Part shown: one piece after another, positions 1 through 8,848 of the stretch
Layout: each line of letters opens with the position of its first letter
Position numbering within the stretch: the stretch's first letter is position 1
Origin: Microbacterium forte
GTDB taxonomy: Bacteria; Actinomycetota; Actinomycetes; Actinomycetales; Microbacteriaceae
Direction of reading: 5' to 3'
DNA: 64,000 bases
Assembly: GCF_031885415.1 (NCBI RefSeq)
Contig: NZ_CP116871.1
Location: 1,426,001-1,490,000 of the forward strand
Program-made: the position numbers and the translations under genes
The notes under the pieces: generated by a model
Database searches by the model: none
Told to the model about the DNA's origin: nothing
The model's input: the letters and a program-made list of their open reading frames with translations, nothing else

Positions 1-22
1 CGACGATGACGACTTCAGCCAT
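1..22 (-). CDS. nagB: 5' end of next operon gene, probable glucosamine-6-phosphate deaminase
   Basis: Only seven codons are visible (MAEVVIV) before the window edge. The ATG is preceded by a very good ribosome binding site, AAGGAG, ten bases upstream inside the end of the ROK kinase gene, and the ATG lies upstream of that gene's TGA, so the two genes overlap by 8 bases and are probably translationally coupled. Proteins of the NagB family in actinobacteria often begin with a similar MAEVVIV-type beta strand, and NagB would fit an operon containing a hexosaminidase and a sugar kinase. The identity is inferred from the first residues and context only; another small beta-alpha enzyme is possible. 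Confidence 0.45.
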
Positions 23-980
23 GGGAAACGATCTCCTTGGAGGGGGTGGTTGCGCCGACGACCGCTGCCCCGAAGGCCGCGGCGGGAGAGCCGGCAGGGA
101 GCAGTTCGATCCTGTCATCCAGGTGCAGCGAGCGCATGAAGGGCGAAGCCTCGGCGCCGGTCTGGAGGGCTCTGCGGACGCCCGCGAAGAGTCTCTCTCC
201 GAGCGAGGTGAGGCCGCCGCCGATGATCACACGTTCGACGTCTGCGGAGAGCACGAGGGCCCTGACCGCCGCCGCTGCGCCGTGGAACAGGTCGGCGCGC
301 AGGCCCGCGGCGCGCTCATCGCCCGCCTCGGCCGCGTCGAGGATGTCGCGCACCGGCAACGCCCCCGGTCGATCCCAGGCACGGGCGAGCGCGCCACCGC
401 CGCAGAAGGTCTCGATGCATCCGCGCTGCCCGCAGCCGCAGAGCCGTCCGTTCGGGTCGACCGAGAGGTGTCCGACCTCGCCGGCGGTCCCCCGCGCGCC
501 ACGCCAGATCGTGCCGTCGATGACGATGCCGGCAGCGACACCCGTGCCGAGGTTGAGATAGGCCATCGAGCCGTCGACGCCGCGCAGCACCGCAGCACCG
601 AGCGCGGCTGCCTTCACATCGTTCTCGACCCGCACCGGGATCCCCAGCTGTCGACCGGCGAGACCGGCGAGATCCAGCGACTCGACACCGAGGTTCACGG
701 CATGCAGGACTCTGCCGGTGTCCGCGTCGACGAGCCCGGGGATGCCGACGCCCACCGATTCGACGGCGGAACGGGCGAACCCTCCGTCGACGGCGAGTGC
801 GTCGACGGCGTCGATGATGCTGACCACGACCGCCTCCTCGCCCCATCCGGTCGGACGGCGCAGGCGCGCCAGGATGTCTCCGTCGGGCGACACGGCCACG
901 GCATCGATCTTGGTTCCGCCGACGTCCAGGCCCACTCGAACGGGTCGACCGGACAGGCCGACGGGGATCGCACCCGTCAT
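15..980 (-). CDS. ROK family sugar kinase
   Basis: This 321-residue protein has the full set of ROK kinase signatures: an N-terminal phosphate loop (GLDVGGTKID), a catalytic Asp in VENDVKAAALG, the GEVGHLSVDPNG segment with a zinc-ligand His, and the Cys cluster CGCGQRGC that binds structural zinc. Members phosphorylate glucose, N-acetylglucosamine or N-acetylmannosamine with ATP in the cytoplasm. Placed directly after a ROK regulator and a hexosaminidase fusion, and overlapping a probable nagB, it most likely phosphorylates the GlcNAc or glucosamine released by the hexosaminidase. The substrate cannot be told from sequence alone. The ATG at 980 is preceded by AGGAG at a slightly long spacing. 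Confidence 0.9.
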   Translation of the reverse strand: MTGAIPVGLSGRPVRVGLDVGGTKIDAVAVSPDGDILARLRRPTGWGEEAVVVSIIDAVDALAVDGGFARSAVESVGVGIPGLVDADTGRVLHAVNLGVESLDLAGLAGRQLGIPVRVENDVKAAALGAAVLRGVDGSMAYLNLGTGVAAGIVIDGTIWRGARGTAGEVGHLSVDPNGRLCGCGQRGCIETFCGGGALARAWDRPGALPVRDILDAAEAGDERAAGLRADLFHGAAAAVRALVLSADVERVIIGGGLTSLGERLFAGVRRALQTGAEASPFMRSLHLDDRIELLPAGSPAAAFGAAVVGATTPSKEIVSHG

Positions 981-1038
981 CGGATGGCGCTCCTGCTCGT
1001 CTTCGTGTCGAGGCTGCGGTCACGTCCGCAGATGCAGG

Positions 1039-2226
1039 TCACGAGACGCCCAGCTGGCTGGAGAGCACCATCACGGCAGCGCCGCGCAGAACGATGTCCT
1101 CCTGATGCGTGCGTCGGATGAGCGCATCCTCGAAGACGCCCTCGAGCGTCCGTGCGTGCAGGGTCTCGACCGCGGCGTCGATCAGCACGCCGTCGAGCAG
1201 ATCCTCCGGGCCTGAGAGCACGACTTCGGACAGATCCAGGGCCGCCACGATCGGGGCTATCGCGATGCCCATGCGTGTTCCGGCGTCGCGGAGGATCTCG
1301 TCACGTGACTCGGGAGCGGCCGCGATGGCCGGGCGCAGTCGCGTCTCGCTCAACCAGGCTTCGAGACAGCCGTCCTTGCCGCACGCACAGCGGGGACCGC
1401 CGTCTGTGCCGACGACGACGTGCCCGATCTCGCCTGCGGCGAAGCGGCTGCCGAGAAGCGGCTGGCTGCCGGTGATGACCCCTGCTCCGACGCCTCGACC
1501 GATCTTGATGAGCATGAAGTCGGCCTTCGCCTCGCCGAACGTGTATTCGGCGAGCACGGCGGCGTTGGCGTCATTGCGCACGAGCACCGGCAGGTCGAGA
1601 TCGATGCCGAGCTTCGCCTCGAGAGGCAGGTTGCTCCACCCCAGGTTCGGCGAGCTGAGCACGACGCCGTCTGGGCGCACGACACCCGGGCTGCCGATTC
1701 CGACGCCGAGGATGGGCTGTGTCGCCGTCTCGGCGAGCGCGCGCGCCAGCTCGAGGGTGGCGGCGTAGGCGGCGTCGCCGTCTGCGCTCTCGGGCCGTGG
1801 CACTTCGCGGCGCTCGAGCACGTCGCCGTCGAGACTGAGCAGAGCGCCCACGAACGCATGGGGGCCCGAGAGATCGAGTCCGATGATCTGGTGACCGACG
1901 CGGTCGATGTCGATGAGGATCGGAGGCTTGCCCGGTCCGACCGTCTCGCGCACTCCCATCTCGACGACGATGCCGTCGGCGATGAACTCGGCGACGAGGT
2001 CTGAGATGGTGACTCGCGTCAGGCCGGTCTCTCGTGAGAGGTCCGCACGACTCATCGCGCCCGAGTGGTAGAGAGTCTGCAGAACGAGAGCGCGGTTGTG
2101 GCCGCGAGCGTGCTCCGGGAGCACCTTCGATCGAGAGCGCAGGTGGCGCCCGGGGCCGAAGGCGTGTGCGCTCGCGGCGACGTAATCTGGCGACGTCGAA
2201 GGACGCGATCCATCCGATACGGACAT
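1039..2226 (-). CDS. ROK family transcriptional regulator (NagC/XylR type)
   Basis: The 395-residue protein combines an N-terminal winged helix-turn-helix (about residues 45-95, with SRADLSRETGLTRVTISDLV as the recognition region) and a C-terminal ROK fold. The ROK part keeps the zinc Cys cluster (CACGKDGC) and the sugar-pocket RNDANAAVLAE, but the phosphate loop reads DLSGPHAF instead of DxGGT, so it is a sensor and not a kinase. It should repress the amino-sugar operon and release DNA when it binds a sugar or sugar phosphate. An inverted repeat of the type ROK repressors bind sits directly before its own start codon, which suggests autoregulation. Confidence 0.92.
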   Translation of the reverse strand: MSVSDGSRPSTSPDYVAASAHAFGPGRHLRSRSKVLPEHARGHNRALVLQTLYHSGAMSRADLSRETGLTRVTISDLVAEFIADGIVVEMGVRETVGPGKPPILIDIDRVGHQIIGLDLSGPHAFVGALLSLDGDVLERREVPRPESADGDAAYAATLELARALAETATQPILGVGIGSPGVVRPDGVVLSSPNLGWSNLPLEAKLGIDLDLPVLVRNDANAAVLAEYTFGEAKADFMLIKIGRGVGAGVITGSQPLLGSRFAAGEIGHVVVGTDGGPRCACGKDGCLEAWLSETRLRPAIAAAPESRDEILRDAGTRMGIAIAPIVAALDLSEVVLSGPEDLLDGVLIDAAVETLHARTLEGVFEDALIRRTHQEDIVLRGAAVMVLSSQLGVS

Positions 2227-2227
2227 G

Positions 2228-2252
2228 TTTGTTAGTAGACCTTACGAACAAA
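2228..2252. promoter_or_regulatory. Inverted-repeat operator before the ROK regulator
   Basis: Two 10-base arms, TTTGTTAGTA and TACGAACAAA, are inverted repeats matching at 9 of 10 positions around the 5-base spacer GACCT. It is AT-rich in a GC-rich background and ends one base before the regulator's ATG. ROK repressors of the NagC type bind palindromes with this TTNGTTAGTAA-like form, so it is the likely site for the adjacent regulator. It covers the predicted -10 and spacer of the promoter below, so binding would block transcription. Confidence 0.75.
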
Positions 2253-2262
2253 AATTTCGCAA
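2234..2262 (-). promoter_or_regulatory. Predicted promoter of the ROK regulator
   Basis: On the minus strand TTGCGA (2262-2257) and TCTACT (2239-2234) are separated by 17 bases, and the ATG follows 7 bases after the second hexamer, so the transcript would begin at or within a base or two of the start codon. The -10 is a poor match at its second position, so this is tentative. The inverted repeat overlaps it. Confidence 0.4.
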
Positions 2263-2305
2263 CCCCTGCCTCTTGTAGCACAGGGAGGGTTACGGAAACG
2301 TTACA

Positions 2306-5300
2306 TTATGCCGAGAGTACCCCGTCGGCGGTGCCGTGGGACCCGGACAGGCGCTCCACGAGCCCGGCCACGATCTCCTGCCGAGCCTCACGAGTGAGGG
2401 GCTTCCCCGGTACTCCAGGACGCCTCTGCGTCGGTGTCGGACCGTCGAGAGGACGATACCGCACCCCCGACTCCGCGAGGCGTCTGAGGTGGGTCGGAAG
2501 CCTGCGGGCGAACCCCTCGTACGGGGGAGGTTCTCCGCCGTCCCACAGTCGCTCGGCGATCGCCGCGAGACGAGGGAACATCGCGAAGTCGACACGGTCT
2601 CTCGTCGGGAGGTGCTCGGTCCACACGTTGGCCTGCCCTCCGGACGCGCCGTCCTCGACGCGCAGCGCATACGCGCGCTCGATCGGCAAAGGCGGTCCGA
2701 CCCTGATCGGCTCCTCCCCCGACTCCGACTGCGGGTAGTCGAGATACACCTCGAGATCGGGGCACGCGATCACAGGGATGCCGCGCCGCAGGGCCTCCCG
2801 CATGGCGACAGGCCCACGCCACGCGAGGACCTGCACTCCTTCGGGGACGTCGCCCTCGAGCACCTCGTCCCAGGCGAGGGCGGTGCGTCCGCGGCTGCGG
2901 ACGTGCGCCACGAACTGATCCGTGAACCACGGCTGCACATCGTGCGGAGTCGCGAGACCGAGCTCGCGCATCCGTTCGCGCGCAGCGGCGCTCTGCGTCC
3001 ACTCGGTCACCGGAACCTCGTCACCGCCGATGCCGATCCACGGAGAATCGAAGAGATCGCACAGCGCGTCGATCGCCGCCCGCCCGAAGGCGAGAGCCTC
3101 GTCCGTCGGGGCGAGCGTCCGAGGATTCACGCCGAAGCGCGACCACGGCACGACGACAGGCTCGCCGACGTCGGTGTTGCCCAGCTCGGGATAGGCGGCG
3201 AGACCCGCCTGGATATGCCCCGGCAGCTCGACCTCGGGCACGACCGTCACGAATCTCTGGGCGGCGTAGGCGACAAGGCGGCGCAGCTCGGCATCCGTGT
3301 AGTGCCCCTCGTGCACACCGGCCTCGACCGTCGCGTGAGGACCGTGGCCCCGCTGCGTCTCCTCGCGGCGACCGCCCACTTCGGTCAGACGCGGGAACCC
3401 CGGCACCTCGAAGCGCCATCCCTGGTCGTCGGTGAGGTGCAGATGCAGGTGCGTGAGGTGGTGGTCGGCCATCAGATCGACCAGTCGCTCGAGATCCTCG
3501 GCGGGGCGGAAGTGCCGCGCGACGTCGAGCATCACTCCCCGCCAGGCGTAGGCGGGCGCGGACTCCCAGACCCCCGCGGGGACCCGTGCACGATCAGCGC
3601 CCGGTTCGCGCAGCTGCCGCAGCAGGGTGACACCTCGGAACACTCCTGCGGGGCTGGCACCCGAGACCTGGATCCCGTGGGCGGCGACGGTCACCCGGAA
3701 GGCTTCTGCGCCCACGCGCTCTCGGGCGAACGGCTCGTCGGAGAGCGACTCGTCGATGCGGAGGGTGATCACGGCGGGCGAGTCCGGAGCCGCGCGAAGG
3801 CCGCCGAGACGGGTCGCGCTGATGGCGAGCGCGTCGGGAGCCGTGACCGGTGTGCGAGCAGTCCAGTCGAAAGGGGCAGCGGCCGGATCGATCACCGAGC
3901 GGATGTTCGGGACAGGCGCACGATGGGGCGCGGGAGTCATGGTCAGAGCACGACCCGGCGTCGCACCGGACGCGCGACCCGCCACCACCACGGGCACACC
4001 GCCGACGAGCACCTCGTCGATCCCCACCGGTGCGCGGTGCGGTTCATCGAACGTCGCCCCCGCCGAGATGGTCTCGGGATCGAACAGCACCAGATCGGCC
4101 GTCGCTCCTCCGCGGATCAGGCCTCGTGGTGCGTCGCCCCGATCGAGGCCCAGTCGCATCGCCGGCGTGCCGGACAGATGCCGAACGGCCTGTTCGAGGG
4201 AGAGGACACCGAGCTCGCGCACATAGTGCCCGAGATAGCGGGGGAAGGTTCCCCGGCCCCGCGGGTGCGGTCGCGCCCCGATCAGGATCCCGTCGCTGCC
4301 GCCGCAATGGCGCGGGTGCCGCATGATCGCGCGGACGTTGTCCTCGTCTCCGATGTGCATCAGGATGCCGGTCGCACCGCCGTCCTCGATGATGGTGTCC
4401 AGCACGACGTCCACGGCGCGTCTGCCGGACGATGCGGCGATCTCGTCGACGGTGCGCCCGACGAGGTCTGCGAGGTCGGGCGAGGAAGTGCCGGAGATCT
4501 GGATCGCCGACCAGTCGGCGCGTTCTCCATGGAATCCGTCGCAGCCGATCTCCTCGAGCTCGACGCGCACGGCCTCGCGACCCGCCTCGTCGAGGGCGGC
4601 GATGGTCGCCAGCAGGTCACCTGTCTCGGCGAGCCTGCTCGGAAGCAACGCCGACAGCGTCGTGGCGCCGGGAAGGTAGGGGTACGTGTCGAGAGTGACG
4701 TCGACGCCGTCGTCGAGCGCCTCGTCGACGAGTGCCAGCAGCTCCGCCGCGCGTCCGCGATTCGGCGCGAAGTTCATCGTCGCGTGCGTCAGATGGATCG
4801 GGCACCCCGTGCGGCGACCGATGTCGAGCGCCTCACGGTAGGCGTCGAGGGCTCCCCCGCCATAGCTTCGGGTGTGCGGCGCCCAGTATCCGCCACGCTC
4901 GGCGACGACGCGGCAGAGCGCCTCCAGCTCGGCGGTGTCGGCATACATCCCGGGGGTGTACGTCAGCCCGCTCGACATCCCGAACGCTCCCGCGTCGAGC
5001 GCCTCGCCGAGGATGCCGGACATCTCCGCGATCTCCTCGCGGGTCGCCGCGCGGTTCTCGTGGCCCACCACCATCATCCGCAGGTTGCCCTGAGGCACCA
5101 GGACGGCGGCGTTGGCCACCGACACCTCGTCGATCGCGGTGAGCAGATCACCCATCGAGCGCCAGGGGGCAGCGGACGGCATGCCGTTCCAGCCCGCGAT
5201 CTGAGCGGGGATCACTGCTGCTGCCGCATCGTCGAGCGGCGCATAGCCGAGTCCGTCCTGGCCGAGCACCTCCGTCGTGACGCCCTGCAGGATCTTGGCG

Positions 5301-5560
5301 TCGTGCGCGGCTCCGCGCAGCACGGCCAGCTCGCTGTGCGCGTGCATGTCGATGAAACCGGGCGCGAGGACCAACCCCGTGGCGACGATCTCGACCGCAT
5401 CCGCCGGCAGCTCCAGCCGCCTCTCGTCGCCCTCGCGGATCACCGCCACGATGCGCGATCCCTCGACCGCGACATCGGCGACGTACCGCTCGGCGCCGGT
5501 GCCGTCGACCACCGTGGCACCGCGGTAGACCCGCACCGGCTTCTCGGCGCTCAGAAGCAT
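2306..5560 (-). CDS. N-acyl-D-amino-acid deacylase fused to GH20 beta-N-acetylhexosaminidase
   Basis: One uninterrupted frame of about 1084 residues encodes two enzymes. Residues 1 to about 540 are an amidohydrolase of the D-aminoacylase family, with the metal motif FIDMHAH (His73, His75) and an EVLGQDG loop where classical D-aminoacylases have NCG. Residues from about 545 onward are a GH20 hexosaminidase with an N-terminal GH20b-like domain, a TIM barrel and the catalytic pair in GIGGDEVP (Asp847-Glu848). The expected deacylase end (TPGRAL) is followed directly by MTPAPHR, which looks like a former start codon. I start the gene at 5560 (MLLSAEK), overlapping the upstream stop, since 23 extra codons upstream look non-coding. 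No signal peptide is seen, so both activities should be cytoplasmic and act on imported chitin or peptidoglycan fragments. Confidence 0.85.
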   Translation of the reverse strand: MLLSAEKPVRVYRGATVVDGTGAERYVADVAVEGSRIVAVIREGDERRLELPADAVEIVATGLVLAPGFIDMHAHSELAVLRGAAHDAKILQGVTTEVLGQDGLGYAPLDDAAAAVIPAQIAGWNGMPSAAPWRSMGDLLTAIDEVSVANAAVLVPQGNLRMMVVGHENRAATREEIAEMSGILGEALDAGAFGMSSGLTYTPGMYADTAELEALCRVVAERGGYWAPHTRSYGGGALDAYREALDIGRRTGCPIHLTHATMNFAPNRGRAAELLALVDEALDDGVDVTLDTYPYLPGATTLSALLPSRLAETGDLLATIAALDEAGREAVRVELEEIGCDGFHGERADWSAIQISGTSSPDLADLVGRTVDEIAASSGRRAVDVVLDTIIEDGGATGILMHIGDEDNVRAIMRHPRHCGGSDGILIGARPHPRGRGTFPRYLGHYVRELGVLSLEQAVRHLSGTPAMRLGLDRGDAPRGLIRGGATADLVLFDPETISAGATFDEPHRAPVGIDEVLVGGVPVVVAGRASGATPGRALTMTPAPHRAPVPNIRSVIDPAAAPFDWTARTPVTAPDALAISATRLGGLRAAPDSPAVITLRIDESLSDEPFARERVGAEAFRVTVAAHGIQVSGASPAGVFRGVTLLRQLREPGADRARVPAGVWESAPAYAWRGVMLDVARHFRPAEDLERLVDLMADHHLTHLHLHLTDDQGWRFEVPGFPRLTEVGGRREETQRGHGPHATVEAGVHEGHYTDAELRRLVAYAAQRFVTVVPEVELPGHIQAGLAAYPELGNTDVGEPVVVPWSRFGVNPRTLAPTDEALAFGRAAIDALCDLFDSPWIGIGGDEVPVTEWTQSAAARERMRELGLATPHDVQPWFTDQFVAHVRSRGRTALAWDEVLEGDVPEGVQVLAWRGPVAMREALRRGIPVIACPDLEVYLDYPQSESGEEPIRVGPPLPIERAYALRVEDGASGGQANVWTEHLPTRDRVDFAMFPRLAAIAERLWDGGEPPPYEGFARRLPTHLRRLAESGVRYRPLDGPTPTQRRPGVPGKPLTREARQEIVAGLVERLSGSHGTADGVLSA

Positions 5561-6768
5561 GTCGCCACCGCTCCGATCACACGCGGATCCGCTGCGTCCG
5601 GGTCGTCGATCATCGCCACCACTCGCCACTTATCGAAGGCCGTGCACGGGTGCGACAACCCGAGGCGCACGACGTCGCCGACGGCGACACCCGCGCCGTC
5701 TGCGAGGTCGAGGAACGCGTGCTGATCATTGAGAGCGGTGATCCGTCCTTCAACCGACTGCGGCACGGGCAGATCTAGGTCGAACGGCACGTCGCGACGC
5801 CCCGCATCCAGGAGTGCGAGTCCGTGCTCTGGCTGAGAGACGACGCGCGACCAGGCATGCATCGCCGATCGCAGCGGTTCTGTCGATGTCAGCGGACCGA
5901 ACGGCGACATGCGCGAGTAGAAGCCGTCGTCGTGGATCTGGAATGCCCCCGAGCGCAGCACGATGTCGGCATCCCCGCGCTGCGGGGCCAATACGGCCGC
6001 GGCTCGGTCGGGAAAAGCGCTGCCGCCTGCGCTGAGCACGGGGCGGACGTCGGGCGGGTAGGCGAGACGTCGATGCAGCTCGACCAGCGTCGACAGATAG
6101 GCGTCGACGGCCGCGACCGATGCGTCTTCCCGGTCGGGGCCGAACGGCCCCTCGTATCCCGTGACGCCGGCGAGCCGCAGACCGGGTGCCTCGAGGATCG
6201 CCTGGGCGATGCGCTCGCCCTCCTCCACGCTGCGGGCACCGGTGCGGCCGCCCCTGCCGCCGAGTTCGACGAGCACGTCGAGCGGGCGATCAGCGCCCTC
6301 GAGCGCGTCTGCGAGGATGCCGACGGTGCCGACGGAGTCCGCCCAGCACAGGATCCGCAGATCGCGATCCGCAGCGAGCAGTTCGCCGAGATGGCGTGCG
6401 GCCGTGCCATCGGTGACCGAGTTCGCGATGAGCACGGTGGAGACCCCTGCCTCGACGGCGACCTCCGCCTGCCACGGCGTCGCGACCGAGATGCCCCACG
6501 CCCCCGCGTCGAGTAGTCGCTGCCACAGTGCCGGTGCCATCGTCGTCTTGCCATGCGGCGCGAGGAGAACACCCTGTCGCTCCGCCCACGCGAAGACGGT
6601 CGACTCGTTGTGCGCGAGCGCGGCCTCATGCACCGTCAGGACCGGAGTGACGAGGTCGGAGAGGTGCAGACCCGCCCCGGCGACCTCCGAGAGTCGGAGC
6701 CCCGCGGATCGCGAAGGGAAACCCTTCGCCCAGGTGCCGAGAACAGGATCCGGGATTTGTAGAGGCAT
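5551..6768 (-). CDS. PLP-dependent D-serine/D-threonine dehydratase-like enzyme (alanine racemase fold)
   Basis: The 405-residue protein has an N-terminal alanine-racemase-type PLP barrel with the Schiff-base lysine in LLAPHGKTTMAP (Lys74) and a C-terminal domain ending in SHPCTAFDKW. The His373/Cys375 pair of that last motif is the zinc site of the eukaryotic-type D-serine dehydratase (DSD) family. The expected reaction is deamination of a D-hydroxy amino acid to a 2-oxo acid through an enamine or imine. It is first in the minus-strand operon and overlaps the deacylase start, so the deacylase may supply its free D-amino acid. The divergent RidA gene fits removal of its reactive intermediate. 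A D-threonine aldolase activity cannot be ruled out. Confidence 0.85.
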   Translation of the reverse strand: MPLQIPDPVLGTWAKGFPSRSAGLRLSEVAGAGLHLSDLVTPVLTVHEAALAHNESTVFAWAERQGVLLAPHGKTTMAPALWQRLLDAGAWGISVATPWQAEVAVEAGVSTVLIANSVTDGTAARHLGELLAADRDLRILCWADSVGTVGILADALEGADRPLDVLVELGGRGGRTGARSVEEGERIAQAILEAPGLRLAGVTGYEGPFGPDREDASVAAVDAYLSTLVELHRRLAYPPDVRPVLSAGGSAFPDRAAAVLAPQRGDADIVLRSGAFQIHDDGFYSRMSPFGPLTSTEPLRSAMHAWSRVVSQPEHGLALLDAGRRDVPFDLDLPVPQSVEGRITALNDQHAFLDLADGAGVAVGDVVRLGLSHPCTAFDKWRVVAMIDDPDAADPRVIGAVATCF

Positions 6769-6775
6769 CTAACAA
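6756..6775. promoter_or_regulatory. Possible second ROK operator at the divergent promoter
   Basis: TTTGTAGA and TCTAACAA form an imperfect inverted repeat (6 of 8 positions) around GGCA. It spans the dehydratase start codon and resembles the half-sites of the clearer operator at 2228-2252. The match is weak and I list it only because it lies where a repressor of the operon should bind. Confidence 0.25.
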
Positions 6776-6787
6776 GGCTACTAGGCT
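6775..6787. promoter_or_regulatory. Back-to-back leaderless promoters for the dehydratase (minus) and RidA (plus)
   Basis: On the minus strand TAGCCT (6780-6775) lies 6 bases before the dehydratase ATG; on the plus strand TAGGCT (6782-6787) lies 6 bases before the ridA ATG. A -10 element at this spacing puts the first transcribed base at the start codon, so both mRNAs should be leaderless. For ridA a -35-like TTGTAG is at 6757-6762 with a 19-base spacer. The two hexamers are separated by one base, so the polymerases would compete. Confidence 0.6.
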
Positions 6788-6793
6788 GGCCTC

Positions 6794-7201
6794 ATGACCG
6801 CGAAGATCCGAGTGTCGACCGACGCCGCCCCCGCCCCCGCCCACACCTTCTCGCAGGGCATCCGCAAGGGCCCGATCGTGCAGGTCTCCGGTCAGGGTCC
6901 CGTCGATCCCCAGACGAACGAGTATCTCTTCCCGGGCGATGTCGCAGCTCAGACCACGCGCACCCTCGAGAACGTCAAGGCGATCGTCGAGGCGTCGGGA
7001 GCGACGTTCGACGATGTCGTGATGCTGCGCGTCTACCTGACCAAGCGCGAGGACTTCGCGATCATGAACGACGCGTACGGCGCCTTCGTGACCGCGCACA
7101 CGACCAGCGGCGTCCTGCCGTCGCGCACCACCGTCTTCACCGGTCTCCCGCGCGAGGAGATGCTCGTCGAGATCGACGGGCTGGCGGTCGTCACCGACTG
7201 A
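6794..7201 (+). CDS. RidA family reactive-intermediate deaminase
   Basis: The 135-residue protein matches the small trimeric YjgF/YER057c/UK114 fold in length and order: FSQGIRKGPIVQVSGQGPVD near the N-terminus, ENVKAIVEASGATFDDVV in the middle, and PSRTTVFTGLPREEMLVEID with the conserved arginine near the C-terminus. RidA proteins hydrolyse enamine/imine intermediates made by PLP-dependent dehydratases, releasing ammonia and the 2-oxo acid. Its divergent placement from a dehydratase of exactly that kind makes the pairing convincing. It has no Shine-Dalgarno sequence and appears leaderless. Confidence 0.93.
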   Translation: MTAKIRVSTDAAPAPAHTFSQGIRKGPIVQVSGQGPVDPQTNEYLFPGDVAAQTTRTLENVKAIVEASGATFDDVVMLRVYLTKREDFAIMNDAYGAFVTAHTTSGVLPSRTTVFTGLPREEMLVEIDGLAVVTD

Positions 7202-7247
7202 CGCGAGAGGGATCTCCACAGGTCCACGGACCGTTGCCTCCCCGTTA

Positions 7248-7261
7248 TACGCGATCGCGTA
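7248..7261. promoter_or_regulatory. 14-bp perfect palindrome upstream of the L,D-transpeptidase
   Basis: TACGCGATCGCGTA is a perfect palindrome about 45 bases before the transpeptidase start, in the 100-base gap after ridA. It could be an operator, but GCGATCGC palindromes arise easily in high-GC sequence, so no regulator is proposed. Confidence 0.25.
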
Positions 7262-7303
7262 GCATATTGCTAAAGACACGCGAGAAACCGGGGGGTGATG
7301 TTC

Positions 7304-8818
7304 GTGACCGATCTGATCTCAGCGCAGGATGCGAAGACCGAGAAGCTGACCGAGGCGACCGCCTCCGGCGACCAGCTGCAGAACGGCGCGCCCGGCGACT
7401 CCGGCAATGCTCCCACCGACTCCCAGCCGCCGAGCAGCGGCGACCGGGAGCTCGCCTGGGCACCGAACGAGCCCGCTCCCAAGAAGAAGCGTCTCGGCCT
7501 GTGGATCGGCCTCGGCATGGGAGCCCTGGCCCTCGGCGCAGGCGCCGCATCGATGATCCTGATCGCCCCGGGCACGACTGTCGCCGGAATCCCCGTCGGC
7601 TGGCTCACTCCCGGAGCCGCCGCAGAGACCATCCAGGCTCACGTCGCCGAGACCGAGGTGACTCTCACCGGAGCCGGTGACGACATCGTCCTGACAGGAG
7701 CCGACCTCGGTGCCGCGATCGATGCGACCGCGCTCGCCGACGCGGCCTTCGCGGAGCGTCCGCTCTGGAACGTCACCGCATGGATGGGCGATCCCGTCGC
7801 CGGGGACATCACTCTCGACCCCGCCACCGCGGAATCCGCGCTGCGCGAGGCAGTGCCCTCAAGCTTCGAAGACCCGGTCGATGCCGGCGTCGTCTTCGAC
7901 GCCGCGGGCGGAGGCTATGCGATCACGCCTTCGGCACCGGGCACGGGTGTCGACGTCGACGGCCTCACCGCCGCGATCGTCGCGACGATCGCGGACGGCG
8001 GGAAGAGCCTCGAGTTCTCCGGAGATCCGGCCGAAGCTGCCCCCGCCGTCACCGACGAGGACGCCACGACCGTTGCCACCTCACTGAACACGATGCTGGG
8101 TTCGATCGGCTTCTACATCGGCGAAGAGCGCACGGTCCCCGTCGACCCGGCGACCGCCTCGACCTGGATCTCGGTCGTCGAGGAGGAGGGAGAGCTGAGC
8201 GTCGTCGCGGATGAAGCCGCGATCCAAGCGACGATCGACGCCCTTCCCGCAGCCGTCAACCGGGAACCCGTCAACGCGACGAACATCGTCGACTCCGGGG
8301 GCGAGATCCTCCGCACCGTCGCCGAAGGCGCCAACGGCCGCACGATCGGCGACACCTCGAGCCTCGCATCCGACGTCGCGGCGAAGCTGGAGGCCGGCGA
8401 GGGCGTCTTCCCCATCGAGGTGACCGAGACCCCGTTCGAATCGGTCAACCTGGTCCGCAAGATCGATGTGGACCTGAGCTCTCAGACGGCGACTCTCATC
8501 GAGAACGGCGCCGTCGTCCGTTCGTGGGCGATCTCGTCGGGCAAGAGCGCGACGCCCACCGACACCGGCAACTTCCGGGTCTACGCGCATGTGCGCGAGC
8601 AGACGATGAAGAGCCGCGAGCCGGACGGGTCGATCACCGAGACGCCGAACGTCCCCTGGGTCACGTACTTCAACGGCGACGAGGGCTTCCACGGCACCTA
8701 CTGGCACAACGACTTCGGCAACCCGCGCAGCCACGGCTGCGTGAACATGCCGATCGACGTCGCCAAGTACGTCTACGAGTGGTCGCCGGTCGGCCTCGAG
8801 GTGTCGGTCCACTACTGA
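7304..8818 (+). CDS. Membrane-anchored L,D-transpeptidase (YkuD) with peptidoglycan-binding domain
   Basis: The protein of about 504 residues has a Ser/Pro-rich cytoplasmic N-terminus, one transmembrane helix (around [16 protein letters not shown]), repeated alpha/beta segments of the PG_binding_4 type and a C-terminal YkuD domain. The catalytic motif HG...SHGCVNMP places the nucleophile at Cys479. It should make 3-3 cross-links or attach proteins to peptidoglycan outside the membrane. Three start codons are clustered (GTG 7295, ATG 7298, GTG 7304). I choose the GTG at 7304 because the G-run at 7290-7295 then sits at normal ribosome-binding distance. Confidence 0.9.
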   Translation: MTDLISAQDAKTEKLTEATASGDQLQNGAPGDSGNAPTDSQPPSSGDRELAWAPNEPAPKKKRLGLWIGLGMGALALGAGAASMILIAPGTTVAGIPVGWLTPGAAAETIQAHVAETEVTLTGAGDDIVLTGADLGAAIDATALADAAFAERPLWNVTAWMGDPVAGDITLDPATAESALREAVPSSFEDPVDAGVVFDAAGGGYAITPSAPGTGVDVDGLTAAIVATIADGGKSLEFSGDPAEAAPAVTDEDATTVATSLNTMLGSIGFYIGEERTVPVDPATASTWISVVEEEGELSVVADEAAIQATIDALPAAVNREPVNATNIVDSGGEILRTVAEGANGRTIGDTSSLASDVAAKLEAGEGVFPIEVTETPFESVNLVRKIDVDLSSQTATLIENGAVVRSWAISSGKSATPTDTGNFRVYAHVREQTMKSREPDGSITETPNVPWVTYFNGDEGFHGTYWHNDFGNPRSHGCVNMPIDVAKYVYEWSPVGLEVSVHY

Positions 8819-8848
8819 GCCTCGCTCGCGACAGAGCTGGCGACCAGT

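Noticed and set aside
2336..5725. Very long open frame antisense to the deacylase-hexosaminidase fusion
   Set aside because: Arg/His/Asp-rich composition with no motifs, fully opposite a gene with two recognisable enzyme domains. It is a by-product of high-GC codon use, as are the long antisense frames at 33736-37695, 21000-22907, 22874-24757 and 51943-55377.
7248..7261. TACGCGATCGCGTA as a definite operator
   Set aside because: Kept only as a low-confidence feature; GCGATCGC cores occur by chance in high-GC DNA and no paired site was found.
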